This document shows, in pieces, positions 15,722 through 25,150 of a DNA stretch of 64,000 nt. Under the pieces are notes generated by a model. That model was not told the origin of the DNA and searched no databases. It was given only the letters and a program-made list of their open reading frames with translations. Numbering within the stretch: position 1 is the first letter of the stretch; each line of letters begins with the position of its first letter. The translations under genes and the position numbers were made by a program. The stretch is from DASZQY01 sp963843565 (GTDB lineage: Bacteria; Pseudomonadota; Alphaproteobacteria; Rhizobiales; Kaistiaceae), in contig CAWJKY010000002.1 in the NCBI GenBank assembly GCA_963843565.1, forward strand, positions 124,001-188,000, given 5' to 3'.

Positions 15722-17485
15722 ATGCCCGAGGCACCCATTACGACCCGGCGGCTTGCGGCCATTCTGGCGGCCGATGTGGTCGGCTATTCCCGCATGATGG
15801 GCGCCGACGAGGCCGGCACGCTGACCGCCCTCAAGCGCCACCGGGAGGAACTCTTCGACCCGACGGTGGCGGCCAACAGCGGCCGGATCGTCAAGCTGAT
15901 CGGCGACGGCACGCTGGTCGAGTTCGCCAGCGTCGTCGACGCGGTGAAGTGCGCGCTTGCGATCCAGAGCCGGGCCGCCTCCGACGCCGCGGCACCGAGC
16001 ATCACGCTGAGGATCGGCATCAACCTCGGCGACATCATCATCGACGGCGACGACATCTACGGCGACGGCGTCAACGTCGCGGCGCGGCTGGAGCCGCTCG
16101 CCGAGCCGGGCGGCGTCTGTGTCTCCTCGATCGTCAACGAGAGCGTCGGCAGCCGCGTCGAGGTTTCCTTCAAGGACGGCGGCGAGGTGCAGGTCAAGAA
16201 CATCGCCCGACCCATCCGCATCTGGAAGTGGCACCCGGGCGCCGCTCCTGCACCGGCGGCGAAAGCGATGGCGCAGGCGCCGGCAGCGCCCATCAAGCCG
16301 TCGATCGCGGTCCTGCCCTTCACCAACATGTCGGGCGACCCGGAGCAGGAGTACTTCTCCGACGGCATCAGCGAGGACATCATCACCGACCTGTCGAAGA
16401 TCGGCGGGTTGACCGTCATCGCCCGCAACTCGAGCTTCATCTACAAGGGCAAGGCGGTCGACATCCGCGCGGTCGGACGCGACCTCGGCGTCAAGGCGGT
16501 GCTGGAAGGCTCGATCCGCAAGGCGGGCAATCGCGTCCGCATCACCGCCCAGCTGATCGAGGCGGAGAGCGGCTCGCACCTGTGGGCGGAGCGCTACGAC
16601 CGCGACCTCACCGACATCTTCGAGGTCCAGGACGAAGTGACCCGAACGATCGTCAACGCGCTGAAGGTGACGCTCACGGCCAGCGAGGCGGCGCGCCTTA
16701 AGGACGACGGTGGCACCGAAAGCGTCGAGGCCCACGACCTCTACCTGCGTGCCCGCGAGCTGCTCGGCGGCCTCCACAAGACCCGCGAGAAGTTCGAGCA
16801 GGCGCGGGGACTGCTCGAACGCGCGATCCGGATCGACCCGAACTACGGCGAGGCCTACGCCGCCCTCGGCCTCGCCTACGGCCTCGCCTACAACAACGCC
16901 TGGGTCGACGATCTCCCCGGTGCATTGCGCCACGCCGACGAGCTTGCCACGAAAGCCGTCGCCCTCGCCCCCGACAATGGATACAGCCACTACATCATGT
17001 CGATGACGGCAGGCTTCAGCCGCGACTACGACCGGTCGAGAGCGGCCGTCGACAGGGCTCTGGTCCTTGCTCCCAACGCTTCCGACGCCGTCAGCTCGCG
17101 CGGCGTCATCGAGATCTTCGCAGGCAATCCGATTGACGGCATTCCCTACCTCGAGCGCGGCGTGCGCCTCGACCCGGTGACGGGAACCCAGTACCTCCAC
17201 TTCCTTGGCCTCGCTTACCTGATGTCCGGCAACTATGAGACCGCGGTGGCTCATTTTCGCGAGCGCGTCCTGCTGGTCCCGGAGACCGACCTGACGCGCT
17301 GTTTCCTCGCGTCCGCCCTCGGCCATCTCGGCGAGGTCGAGGAAGCGCGCTCGGTGTGGCACGACCTCATGCGGATCAATCCGCAATATTCGGTCAAGGT
17401 CCATATGGACCGGCTGCCGTTCCGCGACCCGGCCGGCTGTCAGCACATCATCGCTGGCCTCGCAAAAGCGGGCCTGCCGGACTAA
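15722..17485 (+). CDS. Class III adenylate/guanylate cyclase with TPR domain, copy 1
   Basis: A 587-residue cytoplasmic protein. Residues about 8-180 are a class III cyclase domain with both metal aspartates (ILAADVVGYSRMM and LIGDGTLVEF) and the transition-state Asn/Arg (GDGVNVAARLEPL). Residues about 200-330 form a TolB/FlgO-like domain (IAVLPFTNMSGDPEQEYFSDG). The rest is TPR-like helical repeats. Such proteins probably make cAMP under control of the partner domains. No transmembrane segment is seen. The ATG follows AAGGA in a 59-base divergent promoter region shared with the CCA-transferase gene. Confidence 0.9.
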   Translation: MPEAPITTRRLAAILAADVVGYSRMMGADEAGTLTALKRHREELFDPTVAANSGRIVKLIGDGTLVEFASVVDAVKCALAIQSRAASDAAAPSITLRIGINLGDIIIDGDDIYGDGVNVAARLEPLAEPGGVCVSSIVNESVGSRVEVSFKDGGEVQVKNIARPIRIWKWHPGAAPAPAAKAMAQAPAAPIKPSIAVLPFTNMSGDPEQEYFSDGISEDIITDLSKIGGLTVIARNSSFIYKGKAVDIRAVGRDLGVKAVLEGSIRKAGNRVRITAQLIEAESGSHLWAERYDRDLTDIFEVQDEVTRTIVNALKVTLTASEAARLKDDGGTESVEAHDLYLRARELLGGLHKTREKFEQARGLLERAIRIDPNYGEAYAALGLAYGLAYNNAWVDDLPGALRHADELATKAVALAPDNGYSHYIMSMTAGFSRDYDRSRAAVDRALVLAPNASDAVSSRGVIEIFAGNPIDGIPYLERGVRLDPVTGTQYLHFLGLAYLMSGNYETAVAHFRERVLLVPETDLTRCFLASALGHLGEVEEARSVWHDLMRINPQYSVKVHMDRLPFRDPAGCQHIIAGLAKAGLPD

Positions 17486-17538
17486 GCGGCGACCGGCGTG
17501 CTGGCGCAGCCCGCGAAATTCCAATACGAGTTGCAGTC

Positions 17539-19296
17539 ATGACGGAGGCGCGCACCAACTCCACCCGGCGTCTCGCGGCCATTCTGGCCGCCGATGTCGT
17601 GGGTTACTCCCGCATGATGGGGGCCGACGAGGCCGGCACGCTCGCGGCTCTCAAGCGGCACCGGGAGGAACTGTTCGACCCGGCTGTCGCCGCCAACGCG
17701 GGCCGCATCGTCAAGCTGATCGGCGACGGCACGCTGGTCGAATTCGCCAGCGTTGTCGATGCCGTCAAGTGCGCGCTCGCCATCCAGATGGCCGCCGCGA
17801 CCTCGGAAGGGGCGCCGTCGATCACGCTTCGCATCGGCATCAACCTCGGTGACATCATTATCGACGGCGACGACATCTATGGCGACGGCGTCAATGTCGC
17901 CGCGCGGCTGGAACCGCTCGCCGAGCCCGGCGGCGTCTGCGTGTCGTCGATCGTCAACGAAAGCGTCGGCACCCGCGTCGAAGTGACGTTCACCGACGGC
18001 GGCGAGGTTCACGTCAAGAACATCGACCGGCCGATCCGCGTCTGGAAGTGGCATCCCGGCAGCGCGCCAGGGGCGAAGGCAGCCGCCACCGCCGAGCCCA
18101 AGGCGGAACTCCCCTCGATCGCCGTGCTGCCGTTCGACAACATGTCCGGCGATCCCGAACAGGAATACTTCTCCGACGGCATCAGCGAAGACATCATCAC
18201 CGACCTGTCAAAGGTCGCGGGCCTGCTGGTCATCGCGCGCAATTCGAGCTTCGCCTACAAGGGCAAGTCGCCCGACATCCGTGCGGTGGGTCGCGAGCTT
18301 GGGGTCGGGGTGGTTCTCGAAGGGTCGATCCGGCGGGCCGGCAATCGGGTCAGGATCACCGCCCAGCTCATCGATGCGACCGACGGCACCCACCTGTGGG
18401 CCGAGCGCTACGACCGCGATCTTACGGACATTTTCGAAGTTCAGGACGAGGTCACCCGCACCATCGTCGACGCCCTCAAGATCAAGCTGACGCCGAGCGA
18501 AGCGGCGCGCCTCGCCGAAACTCCGACGACCAGCGTCAAGGCACACGACCTCTTCCTGCGCGCCCGCGAACTGATCCTGTCGCCGACGCTGACCCGCGAG
18601 AAGTGCGAACAGGGGATCGCGCTTGCCGAGCAGGCGATCGCCGCCGACCCGACCTATTCGCAGCCCTACGCCGGCTTCGCCGCGGCGCTCCTGTTCGCGT
18701 ACGGCAACGCCTGGACCGACGACCTCAAGGCGACCCTCAAGCGAGCGGAAGAACTCGCGACCAAGGCCATCGCGCTTGATCCGAACGACCCGTTCAGCCA
18801 TTGGGCGTACTCGATCAGCGCGCTGTTTCTCGGCGACGACCAGGGCGCCTGGGACGCGACCGAGCGCGCCCTTGCCCTCAACCCGAACTTTCCGGGCGCC
18901 CTCAACGGCCGCGGCGTGCTCTGCCTCTACGCCGGACATCCCGAGGACGGCATCCCCGACATCGAGCGCGCCATGCGCCTCGATCCCGGCTTCAGCCAGC
19001 AGTATCTGCATTTCCTCGGCCTATCCCACTTCATGCTCGGCCACGACGAGACCGCCGCGACCATGTTCCGCGAGCGCATCCTGCTGGCGCCCAATACCGA
19101 CATGAGCCGCAGCGCACTGGCGAGCGCCCTCGGTCAGCTCGGCGAAGCCGAGGAGGCGCGCAAGGTCTGGGCCGAACTCAAGGCGATCAATCCGGCTTAC
19201 GATTTCGAGGAGCACATGGCCCGGATGCCGTTCCGCCGGCCAGAGGACGTGCAACGGCTGCGCGAGGGCCTCGCGAAGGCGGGCCTGTCCGGCTAA
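17539..19296 (+). CDS. Class III adenylate/guanylate cyclase with TPR domain, copy 2
   Basis: A 585-residue paralogue of the preceding gene. The cyclase domain keeps the metal aspartates (ILAADVVGYSRMM, LIGDGTLVEF) and the Asn/Arg catalytic pair (GDGVNVAARLEPL), followed by the TolB-like domain (IAVLPFDNMSGDPEQEYFSDG) and TPR-type helices. The ATG at 17539 matches the start of copy 1; a longer frame back to 17356 overlaps copy 1 and was rejected. The last four bases are shared with the convergent DUF6111 gene. The two copies may respond to different signals through the diverged TPR parts. Confidence 0.9.
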   Translation: MTEARTNSTRRLAAILAADVVGYSRMMGADEAGTLAALKRHREELFDPAVAANAGRIVKLIGDGTLVEFASVVDAVKCALAIQMAAATSEGAPSITLRIGINLGDIIIDGDDIYGDGVNVAARLEPLAEPGGVCVSSIVNESVGTRVEVTFTDGGEVHVKNIDRPIRVWKWHPGSAPGAKAAATAEPKAELPSIAVLPFDNMSGDPEQEYFSDGISEDIITDLSKVAGLLVIARNSSFAYKGKSPDIRAVGRELGVGVVLEGSIRRAGNRVRITAQLIDATDGTHLWAERYDRDLTDIFEVQDEVTRTIVDALKIKLTPSEAARLAETPTTSVKAHDLFLRARELILSPTLTREKCEQGIALAEQAIAADPTYSQPYAGFAAALLFAYGNAWTDDLKATLKRAEELATKAIALDPNDPFSHWAYSISALFLGDDQGAWDATERALALNPNFPGALNGRGVLCLYAGHPEDGIPDIERAMRLDPGFSQQYLHFLGLSHFMLGHDETAATMFRERILLAPNTDMSRSALASALGQLGEAEEARKVWAELKAINPAYDFEEHMARMPFRRPEDVQRLREGLAKAGLSG

Positions 19297-19586
19297 CCGC
19301 CGTTCGGCGGGCTCGCGGGCGGCTCCACGATCTGGCCCGGGACGATGACCCCGTTTTCGATGTGGGCGGGGACGTACTTGCCCCCCGGCGGCTCGCGGTC
19401 GAAGTGGATGAAGATCAGGATCGACCCGATCATCAGGACGGCGCCGATGATGCACAGCGTCGCCACCGTGCGCACCTCCCACTCCGAGACGCCGCCAATG
19501 CGCTGTCGCGTCGCCATCAGCCACAGGCCGTAGGCGAGGAACGGCAGCAGGAAGAAGACGGCATCGACGGTCAGGAACCGCAGCAT
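19293..19586 (-). CDS. DUF6111 membrane protein
   Basis: A 97-residue protein with two hydrophobic segments (FFLLPFLAYGLWLM and VATLCIIGAVLMIGSILIF) and a proline-rich tail. FLLPFLAYGLWLM and PPGGKYVPAHIENGVIVPG are features of the DUF6111 family, seen in Hyphomicrobiales next to Nudix and CCA-transferase genes. Function is unknown. Its ATG overlaps the Nudix stop (TGATG), so the two are translationally coupled. It shares four bases (CTAA) with the stop of cyclase copy 2. Confidence 0.8.
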   Translation of the reverse strand: MLRFLTVDAVFFLLPFLAYGLWLMATRQRIGGVSEWEVRTVATLCIIGAVLMIGSILIFIHFDREPPGGKYVPAHIENGVIVPGQIVEPPASPPNGG

Positions 19587-20224
19587 CAGATAAATACCTG
19601 CTCGTAGAGCTCGCGGATGATCCCCGCGGTCACGCCCCAAATATAGCGATCCCCGAACGGCATCTCATAGAAATACCGTGTACGCCCCTCAAAGTGCCTT
19701 TCCGCCTTGTGGTGATTGGCGGGATTCATCAGGAAAGCGGCCGGCACCTCGAAGGCATCGACCACCTCGTCCGGGTTGACGGTCAGGGCGTGGCCGGGCT
19801 CCACCCGACCGACCACCGGCTGGATGCGGAAGCCGGTGCGGGTGAGGTAAGGATCGAGATAGCCGACCACCGAAACGAACCGGGACGCGAGGCCAATCTC
19901 CTCGTCCGCCTCGCGCAAGGCCGCAGCGGCGGGGCTTGCGTCGCCCGCGTCGATCTTGCCGCCTGGAAACGCGATCTGGCCGGCGTGGGCGGAAAGGTGC
20001 GCCGTGCGGCGTGTCAGAATGAGGGTGACGCCCTCCGGGCGGGCAACCGCCGGGATCAGCACCGCGGCGTCCGTATAAGCCGCCACGCCCTTGAGGAAAT
20101 CGGGGTTGAGGCGATGGTCGCCCGGCACTTCGGAGCCCGCCGCGGGAAGCTCCGCATGCAGGCGCCGGGCGGCCGCGGCAAAGAAGCGGCCCGGCGCGAA
20201 GCCCTCGTCGGAAGCCTCCGCCAT
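19586..20224 (-). CDS. Nudix hydrolase, CoA pyrophosphatase type
   Basis: A 212-residue Nudix protein of the NudL/YeaB group, which hydrolyses CoA and acyl-CoA to 4'-phosphopantetheine derivatives and 3',5'-ADP. LSAHAGQIAFPGGKIDAGD followed by ALREADEEIGL is the group-specific motif plus the Nudix box; the first box acidic residue is Asp in place of Glu, as I recall is common in alphaproteobacteria. The gene is first in a two-gene unit with DUF6111 and divergent from the MoxR operon. Confidence 0.88.
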   Translation of the reverse strand: MAEASDEGFAPGRFFAAAARRLHAELPAAGSEVPGDHRLNPDFLKGVAAYTDAAVLIPAVARPEGVTLILTRRTAHLSAHAGQIAFPGGKIDAGDASPAAAALREADEEIGLASRFVSVVGYLDPYLTRTGFRIQPVVGRVEPGHALTVNPDEVVDAFEVPAAFLMNPANHHKAERHFEGRTRYFYEMPFGDRYIWGVTAGIIRELYEQVFI

Positions 20225-20263
20225 CAGCGCCGCTCCATCACATTGCGGTGAAGGTTAATCGAA

Positions 20264-20285
20264 TTCCGCCGCCGCGACGGCGGAA
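20264..20285. promoter_or_regulatory. Inverted repeat in Nudix / MoxR promoter region
   Basis: TTCCGCCG and its exact complement CGGCGGAA are separated by six bases within the 197-base divergent region. It lies 40 bases from the Nudix start and 137 bases from the MoxR start. It could be an operator or the base of a leader hairpin; no other gene is seen in this region. Confidence 0.4.
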
Positions 20286-20421
20286 CCGGTCGCCCGGCCA
20301 CGCTTTCGCCTCGCTTGCTGCCCGTTATCGCGCTGTCGCATCGCACCCCTCTCCCCTATTGCGCCGCGGGTGCGCGTGCAACAATCGCCGCCACAGCCGA
20401 ATCCCGGAGCGCCGAGGCACC

Positions 20422-21435
<1,014 letters not shown>

Positions 21436-21442
21436 GCCGGAG

Positions 21443-22360
21443 ATGGAGCGGTCCGCCATTTCGCGGGGCGCGCTGACCGAGGCGAAGATCATCGCCGAGG
21501 CGATGCCCGATATGCTCATCGAGGCACGCCGGGTCGCCGCCACCGTAATCGCCGGCTGGCATGGCCGCCGCACCAGCGGGCGCGGTGAGACCTTCTGGCA
21601 GTTCCGTCCGTTCGTGCCCGGCGAGGCCGCCGCCTCGATCGACTGGCGGCGCTCGGCGCGCGACGAGCATCTGTTCGTGCGCGAGAAGGAATGGGAAGCC
21701 GCCCACACCATGTGGATGTGGGTCGACCTGTCGCCGTCCATGGACTTCCGCTCGCGCCTTGCAACGGTCTCCAAGCAGAACCGCGCGATCGTGCTCACCC
21801 TGGCGCTTGCCGACCTGCTCGCCACCGCCGGCGAACGCATCGGACTGCTCGGCGCCACCGATCCGATCCTCGCCCGCAACGGCGCCGAACGACTGGCCGC
21901 CGCGCTGCCGCTGGCCGCCCGCGACCCGCAAGCACCCAACACCCGGTCGCTCCGCCGCTTCGCCGACGTCATCATGATCGGCGATTTCCTCGACCCGTGG
22001 GAAGAGACCGAAAAGACGCTCACCGCCATTCTCGGCGCCGGCGCCCATGCCCATCTCGTTCAGGTCGTCGACCCGATCGAGGAGACCTTCCCCTACGCCG
22101 GGCGCACCGAGTTTCACGATCCCGAAACCGGCGCCCGCCATCTCGTTACCCGCGCCGAGCGCTACCGCGACGAATATCACGACCGGCTGGCCGCGCTCCG
22201 CGACCGCCTCGCCGAGATCTGCCGGCGGCTCGACTGGACGTTCCTCATCCACCGCACCGACCGGCCGGCGACCGAGCCGCTTCTGGCGCTGCACGCACGC
22301 CTCGCCGACCGCCATTCCAGCCACGCGGCGCACGCCTTCCACGGCGGGCGGGCGGCGTGA
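21443..22360 (+). CDS. DUF58 domain protein of the MoxR operon
   Basis: A 305-residue cytoplasmic protein. GRGETFWQFRPFVPGEAAASIDWRRSARDEHLFVREKEWE is split across residues 45-85 and is the DUF58 core; the following WMWVDLSPSMDF resembles the start of a von Willebrand A fold with a DxSxS-like metal site. Such proteins are partners of MoxR ATPases. Its stop codon overlaps the start of the next gene (TGATG), indicating coupled translation. Confidence 0.92.
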   Translation: MERSAISRGALTEAKIIAEAMPDMLIEARRVAATVIAGWHGRRTSGRGETFWQFRPFVPGEAAASIDWRRSARDEHLFVREKEWEAAHTMWMWVDLSPSMDFRSRLATVSKQNRAIVLTLALADLLATAGERIGLLGATDPILARNGAERLAAALPLAARDPQAPNTRSLRRFADVIMIGDFLDPWEETEKTLTAILGAGAHAHLVQVVDPIEETFPYAGRTEFHDPETGARHLVTRAERYRDEYHDRLAALRDRLAEICRRLDWTFLIHRTDRPATEPLLALHARLADRHSSHAAHAFHGGRAA

Positions 22361-25146
22361 TGGGCGCCTTCGCGTTCGCTAACGCCGGGATGCTGGCGGC
22401 GCTGATCGCGCTGCCGGCGATCTGGTATTTCCTCCGCCTGATGCCGCCCAAGCCGCGGCTGGAGCGCTTTCCCCCGACCCGGCTGCTGCTCGAGATCACC
22501 CGCAAGGAAGAGCAGCCGTCGCGGAGCCCGTGGTGGCTGACGGCGATCCGCCTCGGCCTCGCCGCCGCGGTGATTTTCGCGCTCGCCGGCCCGGTCTTCA
22601 AACCGACCGGCGAAGTGGCGCCCGGTTCCGGGCCGCTGCTGATGGTGGTGGACAACGGCTGGACGGCCGCCCCGACCTGGGAGGCGACCATGGCGACCGC
22701 CCACCGCATCGTGGCGCTCGCCGCCGAGGAGAGCCGGCCGATCGCGCTCATCGCCACCGCCGAACCGGCGAGCCAGTCGCTCGCGCCGACCGACCCCGGC
22801 GAAATCGACCGCCGGCTCGACGCGCTGGCGCCGCGCCCATGGACGGCGGATGCCGCCGCGCTGGTGCCGCCCCTGACGACTGCGGCGCGGGCGACCGCCT
22901 TCGGCGGCGTCGCGTGGCTCTCCGACGGGGTCGGCGGCCCCGGCATCGACGCCCTCGGCAAGGCGCTGACGGCGGCGGTCAGCGGCCCGCTCCTCGTCTA
23001 CACCGACACCACCACCGACCTCGCCGGCCTGAAGCCGCCGGTCGGCACCGCCGACGCGCTGAAGGTGCCGGTCGTGCGCCGCGCCGCGTCGGCGCCGGCC
23101 GCCGGGCTGGTCCGGGCGATCGACAGCAAGGGCCGCGTCATCGGCGAGGTGCCGTACAGCTTCTCAGGCGACGAAACCGAAACGAGCGCGTCGTTCACGC
23201 TGCCGGTCGAACTTCGCAACGACATCGCGCGCGTCGAGATCGCCGGCAGCCAGACGGCCGGCGCCGTCCAGCTTCTCGACGACCGCTGGCGGCGGCGGCG
23301 GGTCGGGCTTCTGTCAGGCACCTCGGCGGAAGCCGCGCAGCCCCTGCTGTCGCCGCTCTACTACATCTCGCGCGCCCTGCAGCCCTTCGCCGACATCCAG
23401 GAACCGCGCGACGCCAACGCCGCCAAATCGGTGCCCGAACTCATCGATGGCGGCGCCTCGGTGATCGTCATGGCCGACATCGGCAAGCTCACCGCCGACA
23501 CCGAACAGGCGGTTTCCAAATGGGTACAGAACGGCGGCGTGCTGGTCCGCTTTGCCGGCCCTCGTCTGGCGGCGGCGACCGACACGCTGATCCCGGTGCT
23601 CCTGCGCCAGGGAGACCGCGTGCTCGGCGGCAGCCTGTCGTGGCAGACGCCGCAACCGCTGGCGAGCTTCAACGACAAGAGCCCGTTCGCCGGACTGACC
23701 GTGCCAGGCGACGTGCTGGTCAAGCGCCAGGTGCTCGCCGAGCCCGACGCCACCCTCAGCGACCACACCTGGGCGGCGCTTGCCGACGGCACGCCGCTGG
23801 TCACCGCCGCCCAATCCGGCAAGGGCTGGCTGGTCCTCTTTCACGTGACCGCCGATACCAGCTGGTCGAACCTGCCGCTCTCCGGCACATTCGTCGAGAT
23901 GCTCCGCCGAATCGTGGATTTTTCCAGCGGCACCGGCGCGGCCGACGCGACCAGCCAGCCGGTGGCGCCCTACAAGCTCCTCGACGGCTACGGCCGCTTC
24001 ACGACGCCGACCGCCGACGCCGAGGCGATCGCCGGCAAGACCGCCGACGTCGTGGTCGGGCGCACCCACCCGCCGGGGCTTTACGGGACCGAGGACGGCT
24101 TCGTTGCCGTCAACCTGCTCGGCGACACCGCGACGCTGCCGCCCTTTGCGGCACCGGCCGGCGGCGACGTCACCGTGCGCGCCTACCCGACGGCAAGCCC
24201 GACCGACCTCGCACCGTGGCTGATCGCGCTGGCGCTGCTGCTGCTCGCCGCCGACACGCTGGCCGTGCTGTGGCTGAACGGTGGGCTGCGCTGGCGGCGG
24301 CCGGCCCGCGCCGCGGCGGCGGTCATGGTGGGGCTTGTCGCAGGCTTCGGACTTCTCGCCGGGTTGCAGCCGGCGCGCGCCGACGCCGCCAGCGACGCTT
24401 TCGCCATGGCGGCAGCCGACGAGACCCACCTTGCCTACGTCATCACCGGCGACGCCGACACCGACGCGACCAGCAAGGCGGGGCTCGCCGGGCTGACGCG
24501 CGTTCTCGCCAACCGCACGGCGCTCGAGCCGGGCGATCCCATCGGCGTCGACCCCGCCAAGGACGAACTGGCGTTCTTCCCGCTTCTCTATTGGCCGGTG
24601 GTGGCGAGCGCCCCGATGCCCAGCCCGGCGACCATGGCCCGGATCGACGCCTACATGCGCCAGGGCGGCTCGGTGCTTTTCGACACCCGCGACCAGCTCG
24701 ACCGCGCCACCGCCAACGCCTTCAGCGGCACGCCGGCGGCCGAACGGCTGCGCGCCATGCTCTCCGGCCTCGACATTCCGCCGCTCGAGCCGGTGCCCGC
24801 CGACCACGTGCTGACCAAGACCTTCTACCTGCTCAACGAATTTCCCGGCCGCTACACCGGCGGCGCCCTCTGGGTGCAGTCGACCGACCCGTCCGAGGCG
24901 CGCGCCGACCGTCCGGTGCAGGCCGGCGACGGCGTTTCGCCGATCCTCATCACCGAGAACGACTTCGCCGGCGCCTGGGCGATCGACGACACCGGCCGCT
25001 ACCTCTTCCCGACGGTCCCTAACGACCAGCGCCAGCGCGAATTCGCTTATCGCGCCGGCATCAACATCGTCATGTACACCCTGACCGGCAACTACAAGTC
25101 CGACCAGGTCCACGTGCCGGCGCTGCTCGAGCGGCTCGGGCAATGA
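22360..25146 (+). CDS. BatA-like / DUF4159 membrane protein
   Basis: A 928-residue protein. Residues 1-80 form the BatA N-terminal domain with two membrane helices (LIALPAIWYFLRLMPPKPRLERFPPTR is split by its central loop). A long middle part holds VWA- and GATase-like folds. Further helices lie near residues 610-680, and the last 230 residues form the DUF4159 domain (LAYVITGDADT, GGSVLFDTRDQ). It probably sits in the inner membrane with large periplasmic parts. It overlaps the DUF58 gene by one base and is followed four bases later by another membrane protein. Role in envelope-complex assembly is inferred from MoxR operons elsewhere. Confidence 0.88.
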   Translation: MGAFAFANAGMLAALIALPAIWYFLRLMPPKPRLERFPPTRLLLEITRKEEQPSRSPWWLTAIRLGLAAAVIFALAGPVFKPTGEVAPGSGPLLMVVDNGWTAAPTWEATMATAHRIVALAAEESRPIALIATAEPASQSLAPTDPGEIDRRLDALAPRPWTADAAALVPPLTTAARATAFGGVAWLSDGVGGPGIDALGKALTAAVSGPLLVYTDTTTDLAGLKPPVGTADALKVPVVRRAASAPAAGLVRAIDSKGRVIGEVPYSFSGDETETSASFTLPVELRNDIARVEIAGSQTAGAVQLLDDRWRRRRVGLLSGTSAEAAQPLLSPLYYISRALQPFADIQEPRDANAAKSVPELIDGGASVIVMADIGKLTADTEQAVSKWVQNGGVLVRFAGPRLAAATDTLIPVLLRQGDRVLGGSLSWQTPQPLASFNDKSPFAGLTVPGDVLVKRQVLAEPDATLSDHTWAALADGTPLVTAAQSGKGWLVLFHVTADTSWSNLPLSGTFVEMLRRIVDFSSGTGAADATSQPVAPYKLLDGYGRFTTPTADAEAIAGKTADVVVGRTHPPGLYGTEDGFVAVNLLGDTATLPPFAAPAGGDVTVRAYPTASPTDLAPWLIALALLLLAADTLAVLWLNGGLRWRRPARAAAAVMVGLVAGFGLLAGLQPARADAASDAFAMAAADETHLAYVITGDADTDATSKAGLAGLTRVLANRTALEPGDPIGVDPAKDELAFFPLLYWPVVASAPMPSPATMARIDAYMRQGGSVLFDTRDQLDRATANAFSGTPAAERLRAMLSGLDIPPLEPVPADHVLTKTFYLLNEFPGRYTGGALWVQSTDPSEARADRPVQAGDGVSPILITENDFAGAWAIDDTGRYLFPTVPNDQRQREFAYRAGINIVMYTLTGNYKSDQVHVPALLERLGQ

Positions 25147-25150
25147 CGCC

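Larger units (their letters stand above)
15722..19296 (+). repeat. Tandem gene duplication: two cyclase/TPR genes
   Basis: The two adjacent genes are alignable over their whole length with nearly identical domain order and many identical blocks in the cyclase and TolB-like parts; the TPR parts are more diverged. The units are about 1.8 kb apart and separated by 53 bases. Codon usage looks like the surrounding genes, suggesting local duplication and not recent import. Confidence 0.8.

Noticed and set aside
15659..17524. A 621-codon open frame on the minus strand antisense to cyclase copy 1
   Set aside because: Composition is an arginine/aspartate-rich GC-frame shadow with no domain; the plus-strand frame has intact cyclase motifs.
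22530..25022. An 830-codon plus-strand frame inside the BatA/DUF4159 gene
   Set aside because: Arg/Gly/Pro-rich shadow frame; the overlapping frame has recognisable domains and coupled starts.
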